Assembly (NCBI GenBank): GCA_013399115.1
Contig: VXAA01004383.1
Coordinates: 124,001-188,000 of the forward strand
Length of the DNA stretch: 64,000 nt
Origin: Anseranas semipalmata
Taxonomy: Eukaryota; Chordata; Aves; Anseriformes; Anseranatidae
Direction: 5' to 3'
The first letter of the stretch is position 1. Every line of letters starts with the position of its first letter. Made by a program: the position numbers and the translations under genes. Below, piece by piece: positions 39,585 to 52,612 of this stretch. The notes beneath the pieces were generated by a model, which ran no database searches, was not told where the DNA came from, and saw only the letters and a list, made by a program, of their open reading frames with translations.

Positions 39585-42500
39585 AGGATGCCTTAACTAT
39601 ATGCCAATTGTGCTGAAGCCAAGAACTTTTAGCTTACTGCTACCCCAGCAACGAGCAAAGGCCCAACTGCAACGAATCCCATCAACCAAATCTGAGATTG
39701 GAATTGCATTGGAAAGCCTATCCTTGTGAGATTCCCAAAACATTTTTTTGTTTCTTTCTTTAGAAGTCAGTTACAGACCCAAAGAGGAAGATCAGCACCT
39801 GAATGGGTTGACTATCAGGGGAAAGAAGGGACAAAAAGCCAGGAAGGAGGATGAGCAAGGGAAAAGAGGAGAAGTGGCAGCAGTTGCTCAAGGTGTTCTA
39901 TGCCATGGACAACTGAGCACTTTCTCCCTGTGAAGGCCAGTATTATTTTGTCGCTTTCAATTCGTGACCTTTTAGAATTAAGCGTGGAAATCAAACCGTG
40001 CTCCGAGCTCTTTGGTTTGGAGCCGAAAGGAAAGCGCTGTTCCCCCCACACTGTACCTGCCTGTGAAAAGCAAGGTGCAACAGCTGCATTTAACAGCTCG
40101 ATTTTATCACAAGGGAATCTAAACCAAAAGCATCTTGGGGTAGAAGGATGTAGTGACCAGCAGCATGGAAAAAAGAGATGCTGCCGGTTCTGTTGTTAGT
40201 ATATAAATGTTCTTGCAAAAACTAGAAGACAATTCAAAGACAGAGTAAAACTAATGAACCCTTTGCAGTGCCTACAACCCCCCATTAACACTATGATCTT
40301 GACAACCCCAGAGATCCTTCATACACAATTTAGCCCTTCCAAACTCTGAGCTATCACACTACCTTCATGATTAAAATGACAAAAAGCCAAAAACTATTTA
40401 ATGTTTCATCAGAGTCTTCTGGGCAAAACCCATGAATACTAATAAGCATTTTCCACAAGACTTTGCAGCCCTTCAAACTTATCATGAAGATCAAACCATC
40501 ATTTTTAGCTTGAATATAACTTTGCAGTTTAGTGTCTTGTATGCATGTATTACATTACATGCTAAGGTAGTTTATAAGACACATTATTCATTGGGAATAA
40601 GCACTAGGCACTCCATAAACTCCTTCACAACAAGCATTTTTGCCATAAAATCTTTCAAGAGGAGAAGTTTAATTATATTCTGAAATCCAGAGATCTCTGT
40701 AAATAGTTTCACAGCTTTAATCTCATCTGTATCTGACAGCAAAAGTAGTAACACAACTCCTAGAATGACTTTTATAAATCTGCACACAAAACTAAACAGT
40801 TTGTAAAAGTATGGAACAGTGCTGTCTTCATAGCAGCATCCATGGGAACTTTGCTTTGCATCACCATCCTCACGAATGAACCTCAGCTGAAACTGTGACT
40901 GTAACACAGTAACCTGTTTACCAAGTGTTTTCACAAGAGACTACCAACTCCTTTTCACATCACCTTCTAAAGTTTCCATCCCATTCATACCCCACTCTCT
41001 TACACAGTATTTCCAGGTATAATTGGGTGATGGCAACTTAGCGTTCAACAGCTGTTCTCATTTTTTCATTAGTTGTTATTTTAATTGTGCATAAAAGGTG
41101 TCCAGAAACCTGCATTCACTAAAATTGTTCACATCCATCTTATACCAGGTGTTCTTCTCCAAAGGAAAACAAGAAAGAAGTCCAGAGAGCAATGCAATCC
41201 AACTGCAAGACAAATGACAGGTTTTCCTGGCTCCCACACAATAAAAATAGTAAGGTGAACACATTACAAATAAAAACAAAATAATAGGAAAAAATCATCA
41301 TCTCAATAAGGCCAACCATGAAATTCACATTTTCCTCTTATTGCTAAATAAATGGCTAAATGATAGCAGTGAAAGGAAAATGGCTGCATAACTCAACAAA
41401 TCATATTCTGAAATGGTAACTCGCCTGCAACATTTCTATTGATTCTAACAGATAATAATATCTCCCCTTAAAACATATTTCATGTCGTCTTCACTCCATT
41501 GATCAGGAGTGTTTTATAAATGTTTCGATCAGCCTGATGAGGCTTTTAGCTACACATATGCATCCTGCAATTCTGTGGAGCTCCAAAAATACTCAGGTAG
41601 TGCATACTAAGTAAAAAGAATCTATATTTTTGTTACGGGCTGCTTCCTTCTATATATCCACTGTCTTGCTAAGAACATGCTACATTAGACTTATCAGCAA
41701 CAATCAGCTGTTTGTGTCTTCTGTAAGAAAGTAATTGTATCAAAAAGGACGGCTTTTCCCAATGTATATTTTATGTTTGGCAAATTATTAATATTTTTAG
41801 GTTCATTCCTGATACAGGTCCAGGTATTATTCATCCTAGCACACTGTCATTGAGTTCTAGTTTACACTGATGGATAATATATTAAGTCTTCCATAATAAG
41901 TTTGGCCTTATATTAGCAGGATGCATTGCATATGCATATCAAGACAGAGGTGAGCAATAACATGCATGAAAACTGGAATTGCATTTATAACAGATCCTAA
42001 AATCAAAAGTTTGTATTTAAGATAAGTAGTCAAGAGACAGACACTTGGGGCCTATTAAAATCATTAACAATGTATGTCATCTTAATGGACTCCAAAGATG
42101 TTAAATCTGACACACTGAAGTCAAAATCTCCGATGTATGCACCAAGACACGAGCATTCGTACTCACTGCTAAAGCATCCCCCCTTCCATTTCAGTATTCC
42201 AATAAAATTAAATCCTGACTTTCAGGGAAGAAGTCTAAGAGGAAATTCAAGTACCATGCTTATAATGCAGTGCTAGTTCTCATGTGCTAGTTCCATCAAG
42301 GTGTAAAATACCATGAGATATGTTGAGCAGTATATTCGTACTCTCAGGAAAATAGATAGTGATCAACAATTCGTGCTCCTATGATAATTTTAAGAGAATT
42401 TATTACTAGTGTGATTAACAAGGTTCAGCTCAGCCGTATCACTTTAGCAGCAAACGTGAGGTCTGCAAGCATACTTATTTGTGACATTTACGCACTGAAT

Positions 42501-43009
42501 TATGTAAGTTGGTCTTTTCCTCTTTTGGAATTAACTCTAAGCCCACAAAGAACCTGAATAACATTCTGAGTTCAAGAGGCATCCCTCTCCATATGAAACA
42601 GCCCCAGCTCTTTCATACTGCACTATTCCTTTAAAAACTTACCATCAGGAAAGGTGCTGACATAATATCCTAATTTTAAATGGTTATTTTTTCCCCTGTT
42701 AAATCCTCAAGTGTTTTGAATACTGCACCAGGGTATAATAGAATGTGAATAAGTAATGAAAGATAAAGAAGTGGATTTAAATAAAATATCCCCTATTACC
42801 ATTCTTAATTCTTATCTATTGTTAAGACGACAGCCATCTGGAATATTATAGCAAGGTGGATATTCTAGAAGAACCCAGACAGAACAAAATGCAATTCAAA
42901 ACCAAGAAAAACAATCTTAAATCAGGTTTTAGGAAGATGCCTCGCTAGCAAGAAATAGTGTAATTTTGTTGATTTATCTTGTTTTGGCCTGCCTTTTGCT
43001 GGCATCGAG

Positions 43010-43165
43010 GCCGGTGATCCAGAGTTGATGAATAAGGTTGTGCAAAGATGCTCCTTCTGAAGCTGTCCCGCCAGCCCCTCCGGCAGCCCACGACTCACCG
43101 CGGCATTCGTGTCTGTCGTGGCAACATCGCCCTCTCGTGCTGCGAGGATGGCAAAGGAGTCTCCT
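43010..43165. promoter_or_regulatory. Small CpG cluster with a CTCF-like motif
   Basis: A run of CpG dinucleotides (in phrases such as CATCGAGGCCGGTG, CTCACCGCGGCATTCG and CGTGCTGCGAGG) stands out in CpG-poor intron. The minus strand of 43125-43140 reads GCACGAGAGGGCGATG, which by eye fits 11 of 14 positions of the CTCF core CCASYAGRGGGCRS. No TATA box or transcript evidence is visible. It is too short for a formal CpG island. This is a candidate regulatory site only. Confidence 0.35.
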
Positions 43166-43719
43166 GGCCTCTGGAAGGCTATCATTACTTTAATTGCAGA
43201 TTAATTACAGCCCTTCACCAAGGTCAAAAGGAACATTTGGAGGCAGCATAAACGGTATTATGTGGAAAATACATAATGTTAAAAAGCGATTTTTAATGTT
43301 AGATTTGACATTTGCAGCCTTAATGAGTACAGGGATCGCCTCTCACATTGTAAAAGTGTGCAGTAAGTCAATCTCTCTCGTGTACTAAAAGAGTGACCCT
43401 TTAGCCCCCACACCAAACAAAATTCAGTGAACATGAAGCTTTTCTCCAAATTAGATCATTCTTGAAAATACCTTCTACTGAAAACAATTCTTTCCCAAAT
43501 GAGACTGGCCAATACCGTTATGCTATCTGTAATTATATTTATGTGGTATTTGTGAGACCATCAAACTTTTAGATGGCTCCAATTCAGAAGTAATGGCAAA
43601 AGCAGTGCAGAGTGGCTGCTGAGTGCAAGTGATAAATCATATAAATTACATAATTACAACTTCCCATGGCTCCAGAGACGGTTTGCACTAGGAAAAGCAA
43701 TGAGTAATAAAGTAGGATG

Positions 43720-43970
43720 TGTTTTATAACATCCAGGAAAAGAAAGCTCAGATGTGGTAGACGGGACACAGAGGTGATAGCACGGTCCCTCCTCCAGAGC
43801 ACGTTCAACTTCTCATTTGGAACGCAGCTCTCAGCAGGAGAAGGGACCACCATCCCCTCCAGCCTTGCCCCTGCCCTGCAGGTCAGGGGACCCAGACAGG
43901 TGGATTCAAATCCTAGACGAAGGAGAATCCAGATACTGCACACCGAGGAAGAACCCTAACCACCGGCTCA
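43720..43970 (-). mobile_element. Possible tRNA-headed SINE relic
   Basis: On the minus strand, GTGGTTAGGG (43963 to 43954) resembles a tRNA A box. GGATTTGAATCC (43913 to 43902) resembles a B box, 40 bases later, which is a spacing normal for tRNA genes. The downstream sequence (to about 43720) is not part of a tRNA, which suggests a SINE body. The acceptor stem does not pair well, so it is not a working tRNA gene. The family was not identified, and the left and right borders are guesses. Confidence 0.4.
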
Positions 43971-46900
43971 CTGATCTCCCACCTCCTCATTAAGAAAAAA
44001 AAAAATGTTTGAATTCTCCCTGTTCTGGAGTTTTGCAGGGGGAAAAGACTTAAGTTTTGATTTTGGCTGAAAGAAACATTTCATGCATTACTTAACCAAG
44101 AGCTTCTTCCAATGTACAATAGTTTCTTCAAATTTATCCCTGGTTTTGGTACGAATCCCCTTCTCCTCCCCACCACCCATTAAATTCTTCCACTGAAGCA
44201 TTATTTTTCTCTCTCAATTCTCCAGTTCATTAGACCAAATGAAAAATAAATGATTTGCAGTAGCCAAATCACAACTGCCCTCTCAGGACAATGGAGGAAC
44301 AGCCCCTTCCTTTTCCTCCCTTATTGGACTGATTTACTACAGTTACATTGAACCGAGTCTGTATCACACCCTGCCAGGGCAGGGAAGGGCCTCACCAGTG
44401 CTCTCTGATAACGAAGGCCGCTGCCTTAGGAAACTGAGATCAACCTAAAATATGCAACATGCAGGCACAAGGTAAGTGGCAAAACAAGAACTGGCAAAAG
44501 GCTTCTTGTGATACATAGTTAAGCTGGCACTCCAGTGTACGCTACAAGAGTTTCATGTAATGTAACTTTCTCTCTGCTAGCAAATTGCACCTGTTTTCCA
44601 ACCAATTTACGGCCCACATACCTACTCTGCTGTTGTAACTGTTTACGGTAAATCAGATTTTCCTGTGATTGTTGAAGCAATAAATCACAGCAAAGGGGGC
44701 AGCAACAACATATTTCAATCTAATAAGATAAACGATGGCAGATTAAGATATATTTTAAAGAATGCTTTATTCAAACCTACAAACGGTCATTTCAGGGAGA
44801 TGGGGGTGTGGTTTGCCAACGATGGGAAGAGTTAAAGAGTTTGCTGTCACTTGCACATAGTGTGCCAAAATAACGAAAATAATGTGTGAAGAAAGCAATA
44901 ATCTACAATACGAACCGGAACAAAAGCTAAATGAGTTTTGCCTGTGCTAGTGGCTTTTGACTGTTAGAGTCAGACAACTTTTCCTACCCAATTTCTTATT
45001 ATACAGTTATTCTTGGACAGCAACTCTTCCATTACTATGCTTTTTACCTATTTTGTAACATAAAAAGCTCACAATACCCCGACTCAAACTATTCCCTGAA
45101 GAACCTCTATGTATTCAAGCAGAATTCTTCATTAAACAATCATTGTAGATAGGTTAGTTCCAGAAATGTATCTCTCTGCCTTTTTAAACTTTACAGCTAA
45201 TATAATTTCCAGAAACATCTTGGGTATACAAGTTTATCACCAGTTCTACTGTTTGGTAGCATAACACCACAGAGGAAATTAAGACAAAGAAAGAAAGAAT
45301 AATTCCAAAGCCAAGTCAGCTTGGGCTCCCTGATGCTTAACATAGCAGAAATACTCCTCTGTGGGATCATCACACACTGCCTTGAGAGCTTAGTACTTCA
45401 TCACAGCTCAACATGGTCCTTTTTCTAACATGCAACTGAAAGAACAGATGGGAACTTGGAAAACACTGCTGAAGGAAACAAGTTTATGATGTGTGATGAT
45501 ACAACTATGCTAGGGTTACCCAGCCACGAACATTTTAAGCACCACACTTAACAGGGATAATAGGGTTAAAAAGAAAAAAAAAAGCAGGTTCATTACAAGG
45601 GTTCATGACAAGGAAACTACTGTACAACAGAGTACGTTTAACCTGAGAGGTGTGCATAGCGTTGTCTCTAGTCCGGTTATCATTTACAAGAGCAGACCAC
45701 CTTATAGCAGGGGAGAGCAATATTTTAAGTGAAGGCACTTCACCACAGTGTCCATCTATTCTGGGACAGGAAAAAAACTGGCAGTGTAAAACACTACCCA
45801 ACTTGCCTACCACTGAAACAGAGATGGGTCTCCTTCTGCCATGACAATTTCAGATACATTGCTGCTAAGAGGGGTGAGTGAAGTATTGCAGGTTAGTCCC
45901 TGCTGGTTTACACTGCGCAAATAGTAAAATATGACCTAAAGAAATTTATTGGGATAAAAAGAAGAAGGTGTGTACACAGCAGAAAGAAGCAGAAATATCT
46001 GCCCATGTAGCTTATTCTCTTACAGTAAACTTGTAGGCTGGAAAAATACTTGTCATCAAGTATTGGCCATTTTTAGTGCAATCACCTAATTAGCAAGTCC
46101 ACAAATCATGCAAATAGAATGAAGAATCTTTTTGTAACTCAAGTTTACTACACGTGTATTGCAACAAGAAACCAGCTTGTCTTGTTTTTTAAAAAGAAAT
46201 AATGTTAAGCATCAGATGTGGAAAGCTCAGCTAAATTGGGGAAAATTTAGATAAAAATAATTAACAGAATAGAAAATGAAGTTAGCAACAGAAGTCTGTC
46301 CACTCAGCTTACTTCAGGAACCACTGGCATCAGGAAAAGAACTCTAAGAAATGAAAGAAAAACATAATTTATTAAATTAATTTGCACACAAAAGATACAA
46401 ATAGAAAGATCACAGAAAATCCAAAAGGTCAGAACAGAGAAGAGGAACGATAAAAGTAAAAAATAAAGGAAGAATACAAGTGAACTGGACTTAGAAAAGA
46501 TGAAGGGTTACAATGAAAGCAAACATACAAATAAGATAGGAAGAACAATTAAGAACAAAAAAAAAAGAAAGAAAAAAATTGTAAATAACTTAATGTCCAG
46601 ATTTTAGAGGTTAATTTTTTTTTCTGCTGCAACGATGCATGGCATTTATCAAAGATGGAGAAGTATTACAATACATGCTTCACAGGAAGCTTAATGCTAG
46701 AAAGAGGGTATAAAATAAACACAGGAATGCTGAAGATGATGGACTCTGGGGGTTCAGAACTTTTAAAACAACTCGCAAAACCTTAGAGAGTTTTAAAAGA
46801 TACAGATTTTCTTACTTCTTTATATTCCTTTGAAAGGCATAAAAGGATGCCTGGTATCCTACTTAAGGCGATGCTATAGAGGCAGAACTAACTAATAAAT

Positions 46901-49900
46901 GTACCCTGATGGTTCTCAGCTGCAGTTCAGCATTTTAGAGATGTGACAAAGTATTCTAACACGGGAAAAGATCTTGGTGCACTGGCACTTTATTCTGCAG
47001 AATGGTGACTACATCTTCCATTTAGACCAGCAAATACTGGTTTTCAAGGTCAGGCAGACAGCTTGTAAAATGCTATGCACTTTTAGAGTGTTCTGTGTTT
47101 TCCTGCAGTCTCCACTTCCCTAACCAATCCACTCATATGCTGCGTAAGTAACCTCAGCAGGGGTCACCATGAGAGGCAAAACGCAAGCAGCATAAGAATG
47201 AGGTAACACCTACACACTGTGCCTTTGAGGAACTAAACAAGTCAGAGAAGACTTGGACATGGCAGCTTCTTTTAAGAATAAATAAATCACGTAGAGGGAG
47301 ATAGAGACTGATCTTGGTGAATTGTGCACTGCCTTGGAGAAGGTGTGAAATTGTGTTCTGTGTGATTAGGAGCTCAGAGGAACAGAACTTCAATGAATTA
47401 TTGAATTGTACAAAAACAATTCCACATAGCATAAGCTGGACAAGCAAATAAACCATGCAAAGACTGAAAAAAGTATCAGGAGCTAGTAAATATAAAAGGA
47501 AAGAAAAAAAGGGGGAAGGAAGAGAACTAGGAGTTACTGCAGAACACAGTGAATTATAATAATAATAATAGAAAATGTTAATAACATTCTGCATTGGGCA
47601 TCACTCATCTAGAAAAATATCAAAACAGGAATAGCTTCTCTAGTTATCATTACGCTGATAATACAACCATTCCAGAATGCAAGTCTAATAAAGCTTACTG
47701 CATTCACCTGTGCTGGCCACCCACAAAATATGGGCTTTAAGATCACTCTGAATTAATTCCAGTTGGAACTAGGTATAAAAAAATGAACCATTTCTGGGAA
47801 TTTACAACAATCTTCAATGAACTCTAACAAAAGTTAATTGTTCTCTCAGTTAAAAGATGAAGGACTCATTTTTAAACTGAATTTGTCAGCTCCAATTGTT
47901 AGTCATCAGAAGTGATCGCTTATACTTCTGTCTACCACCATAAAAATCTCCCCACTATCAAGTTTTGGTCTCTGAGTAGATGATCAGATGATCTCAGTCT
48001 TCTGTTTATTAAACTGAGCAGACACACTAAGCACCTTGAGCCTACCCTAACTAGGCCTGTCTCCCAACCCTTTAATCTCCCATGACTCCTCTACAAATTC
48101 TATTCAATTTTTGAAAATATTAACTTCATTCGACCACTGAGAGCCATCTATGACATTCAGAAAGATATGAAACAGGAAAAAAAAAATCACCGGTTCTATC
48201 TTTCATCAACATTAGTGAAACAGCTACTCACAATGCAGACTTTTTTTTTTAAATAAAAATGAAAAAGACTAGTGCAAATGACAATCTAAAATGTCCATAA
48301 TAATTTCCAACTGCTGTCCAAACTAATTTAGTGGTCACTGCAAACACACTTACATTTCACTCAAATAAGGCCTACTCAAGTCAACAGAGAATTCTTTTCA
48401 CTGTCTGAACGTTAACAAAGGTACGATACCATCTCAGGCCACCTGGGATGGGAGAGTAAAGGTGACTCATACCTGAAACCATTGTTAACCAGCTTCATTG
48501 GCAACAACTATTTAGATACATAGGCTTTAATTTCAATTATCTTCTTTTCTGTAACCCATATTCCAAACAGGTTGTAGGCAAAAGCTTTTCAACTGCTGGC
48601 CAATTTGATCTTGAAGCATCTTCAGGCTATGACACTGACATACAATCCACGTGGTTTTGGGCTGGTGAAAGACTAAGCCAAGTTTATTCGTTACACAGAT
48701 TATTTTTAAGTTTTCCCAAGATTGTCATTATGTAGAATGAAAACAGAAAACACATGGCAAAAAAAAGAGCTAAGGTAACAAATATTTGCACCTACACCAT
48801 TATAGTTCCATCCAAAGTGCTAAATTTTGGATTTCTGTCAATGTTGAGGGCTTATTTTGAGGGCATCACTCCCATCAAAGAATGCAGCTGATCACATTCC
48901 TGAGCTAATGAACGATGGTACGCTCCATTGTTACTTCAACAGCTTTTTTACAGGTAACTGAACATAAAGAACAAACTTCATACCAGGGGTTTAACGTTTT
49001 TTCTGCTGGAACAGGCACATTTTTATTTTGATCACTGGTTGAGAATTAACAAGAACATTTATATAGCCACAAGGTTGTAAACTGGAAACGTGAAAACAAG
49101 AGATCAATATATTTCACTCAGATCATTCTTTTACCGAAAAAAAACAATAATAAATGCTACAGGTGATTTTGTTTGGAAATGTCACATTCTGAATGCTCTG
49201 ACTCGTAAAGAAAATTATTTCTTACTAACTAGAGAGAAACAATGTCCTAAACAAATAACTCATTGCAGGAATCAAAGGGCTATAAGTTCACTGAACTAAA
49301 ATCAAATAACTAGCTTTTAGCTTAAAATTTACAAAATAAAATATCTGTTTCTTCACTAGGAGAGGCCTTCCAACTGCGAAACATACTATCATTTTATGAC
49401 AAAAAATGAAGGATTTTCTAGATAAAAGAATTTCTGATCAAGTTCTGGTCTTTCTTATGTGGGCAGCACTTCCCTCAAAGCAACAGAACCTGCATCCAAG
49501 CAGCTCAGATCACAAACAGATGCTGTAGTTCAATATAGCAGAATGCCAGAGTTACCTCAACTCTGCTGAAACTGGAGGCAAACCTCTGACTGATATCAAT
49601 GCATCAGAATTTCTGCCTCTGTGTGTTTTTGAAATTCTCTTTCAAATCAAACTTTCAATATCAAGAATACAAGAGATTTGCAATTCCTGCTGTTTTCTAC
49701 AGGACTTACATTTTTCAAGGTTCTTAACGTCAAGTCCACAAGAGAAATGGCTGGTGCCTATTTGCTTTTTTTCTGGCATAGAACACAGAAAACCTTTCCC
49801 TGTACAATGTTTTAAAATACAGAAACTGGAAAAAAAAATAGCAGAGAAAATGTTACTAGCACTTCCAATCTAGATATAGGATTATCTGCACAAAAATACA

Positions 49901-52560
49901 CATAGTTTCAGCCTGTCATTTCCAGCTCACATTGTTAATTATATTTCAATGCACCTCACTAGATAAGAGGTATAATCCAGCCAAAAGGGTATAAAGGTTG
50001 TAGTCCAAATTATACAATGTGTCTTCCAGCTGATAATTCCAACAGGTAATGAACTGTTTAATCTCATGCAGCCTGGCAAACACTGCCTGTTTATCTTTAC
50101 CCAAGCCTTCAACATGCACATCAAACCAAACATATCTTCTGCAAATACGATGACTGAATCGTCTTTTCAGTTAGCTTCATTTAAAGTTTTAATTATATTC
50201 TATCTACTACAATATTTTTGTATAAAAAATTAAGCGGGGTTTGAACACAACACAAAAAAAGAGAGTGAACTCTTTTGAAAATCCAGTTAGCTGCATTTCT
50301 TAAATGAAGAATGAACTGGTTTCTGTGTTCTCAGCCCATCAGCTGAAATCTGGCAGGTGATCAGAAATAATACTAACCACTCTAGCACCTGCTGCACATG
50401 GATCACAGGTTCTGCGCAATTATAGGTTGCAAAATCCCTGGCCTTACACTACAGTATGCTACTACAGCCTCCTGTGCTTAAGCATTGAGCCTATGGACCA
50501 CAGACCTCACAACGTAATTGTAGAAGCAGCAGTCATTACCTCCACCCTGTATACATGGAAACCATGGCAGAACCCAGCTGAAACATGAGCAAGCACTGTC
50601 TGCTCCTGCACCAGTGAGAACAGAAATCAAATTGATGGATGCAGAGTTCCAGCTCCTGACTCCAGGCATTAACAATTCCTTGTTTTTCTGCCTTTTACTC
50701 CAGCTTATATCTCCAAGGACAGAGTGAGGAAGAAAATTCTTGGATGAAAATTTTCTATTCCCGAACAGGACATACAGGGCATTTAACTCTGCTCTGAGTA
50801 ATACGGTTTACATTACCTCAGAGTAATCAGTTAGGATTTAATGGAAGAACAGGAGAAAAAAAAAAAAAGAAAAAAGCAAAAAATGTAAATACATTTCCTA
50901 TGTGGAGTAATATTCAGAACAAATAATCTCTTTTTTTTTCCATTTAAAATCTCTGTATTTCCACTTTTGTATCTTGGTAAAAGGTATGAAATGAAAGAGG
51001 TTTTCTATTACATACCATTCTTTAGTATAATACATATAGCATTAAAATAATTTTGGGGACAAAAACAGCTGTTCTAGAGAGGATTACAATTTCAATGTTT
51101 TTATTCTGTTTTTATCATCAAAATCATACCTTCACCATCTTTCAATAAATATTTTCCATCACTCTAGATTTGGTTATATTTCTGTGGGTCTGTGACATGC
51201 TTGGAAACCTGTATGATTCAAGTAACACACTATACAGCAGACATTTCATTCTTTTTTTTGAAGTATGTAATTATTAACTGAGAAGTCAGTCAAGGATTAA
51301 AACATTTTAGGATATCATAATTACTGAAACTTTCATTTAGCTTTTACCTTCACTACTGTATTTGCAAACACTTCAAAGAAAACCTTAAAACCACAGTAAT
51401 AAGAAAGAGTGAAGCAGAAAAAAAACGAACTACTCTGCACGTGACAATGTGCAGGAACAAAAACTGAAAAAAGGGTATTTTATAAGAGTGACACCTCAAA
51501 TTTCATTGAAATGGAATGACATCCCAGGGGTTTCTTTTGCTTAGATGTTCATACTCCTAGATGCTGTACCTGAATATTGCCAGTCAATATCAAAGCAAAG
51601 ATGAAATGTAACGTCTCAGAAAATTATCCAACTTTTCATTTAATCATTGGGGTGAATTTACTATCAATGTAAGTAGGTACAAATCTTTAGATTTAGGCAC
51701 AAATTGCATATATTAATGCAGGCCTGGAATCAGACTTGTATATTGTAACTCGAGAACACTACCAAAACTCTTGAATGTAAACTTTTAGGTGTAAATATAT
51801 TAGTGTGCTAAGATTTTGAACCAAAATACATTCTAAAAACATATCTGTAACTAAAAAGTTAAACAATACTTTCATTCTCTGTTTCTGCCATGGTATAATC
51901 CTGTTCCAGGCCATCAATTTTACATCAGTGATCCCAGATGACCCAAGACAACATTTTATTGCTTACAGCTAAAGGAAAAAAAAAAATCCAAAACATTGAC
52001 TGAATGTAAAATGCTGTACTATTTTCATCTTCAATCTGCAGACTGCCTGAACCTATGGAAGGATGACTGCCTGATTGGTTTCACTGAAGTGCTACTTGAA
52101 AACAAACTGACACAATTCCTTAAATATCCCATCCTTTTCTATACTCATGCTCGAAAGAAAGTGAATGAGGCAAAACATCCTAAAGCCGTTTGCACATTTT
52201 AGGAAACAGAAAATATCATGCCATGTTAATATAGCATGAACAATGTCAAGAATGCAAGAAAACAAAACAAAACCCTGCTGTAAGACACTGAGAATCAAAA
52301 CTGAAATGAACATAACTTAAAATAAAGAAGCCTGTGAATGCTAGGCCAACTGCTTATTGACTTTTTCAATAAAACTTCAGGTTTTTACGGGCCAAATACT
52401 GTCTTCATACTTCCAACCTGTCAATGGTTCAGGATCAAACCGTCAAAGGCATCAGGGCCCATGCTGTAATCCCATCCAACAGGTCCTGACCAAACACATA
52501 CAGGCAATATCCATACAAAACAGCAAAATGAACATAAACCACAAAACCAACCACCTGGAT
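43971..52560 (-). other. DISC1: DISC1 large intron: no gene seen
   Basis: This is AT-rich intron with A-rich low-complexity runs near 46554 and 50852 and a short (AAT)n at 47557-47571. A 146-codon minus ORF at 47154-47594 begins with runs of Tyr encoded by the (AAT)n repeat and has no domain. No RNA gene, LTR or exon was seen. Confidence 0.6.
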
Positions 52561-52612
52561 GTCTCGGTTTCCTCATATGTGAGGCAGGGACAGTAATATT
52601 TACCTTTCTCTG
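52561..52612 (+). mobile_element. MIR-like SINE core fragment
   Basis: GTCTCGGTTTCCTCATATGTGAGGCAGGGACAGTAATATTTACCT is a diverged form of the well-known MIR phrase (CTCAGTTTCCTCATCTGTAAAATGGGGA..AATA..TACCT). Only about 50 bases align by eye. MIRs spread before the split of mammals and sauropsids and are known at low copy number in birds. Confidence 0.55.

Larger units (their letters stand above)
36996..43009 (-). other. DISC1: DISC1 large intron: no gene seen
   Basis: Besides the L2-like tail, this stretch has a TA microsatellite at 38854-38867 and a T-rich ATTT run at 39558-39584. The segment 39590-40200 is richer in GC but lacks any domain or convincing exon. Several plus and minus ORFs of 60 to 116 codons show no recognisable features. 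Confidence 0.6.

Noticed and set aside
39590..40200. Possible plus-strand exon after a T-rich tract ending in AG
   Set aside because: No donor with a continuing frame and no recognisable protein. The T-rich tract is a simple repeat.
47154..47594. 146-codon minus-strand ORF
   Set aside because: Its start is encoded by an (AAT)n repeat, and the rest is low-complexity hydrophobic sequence without a known family.
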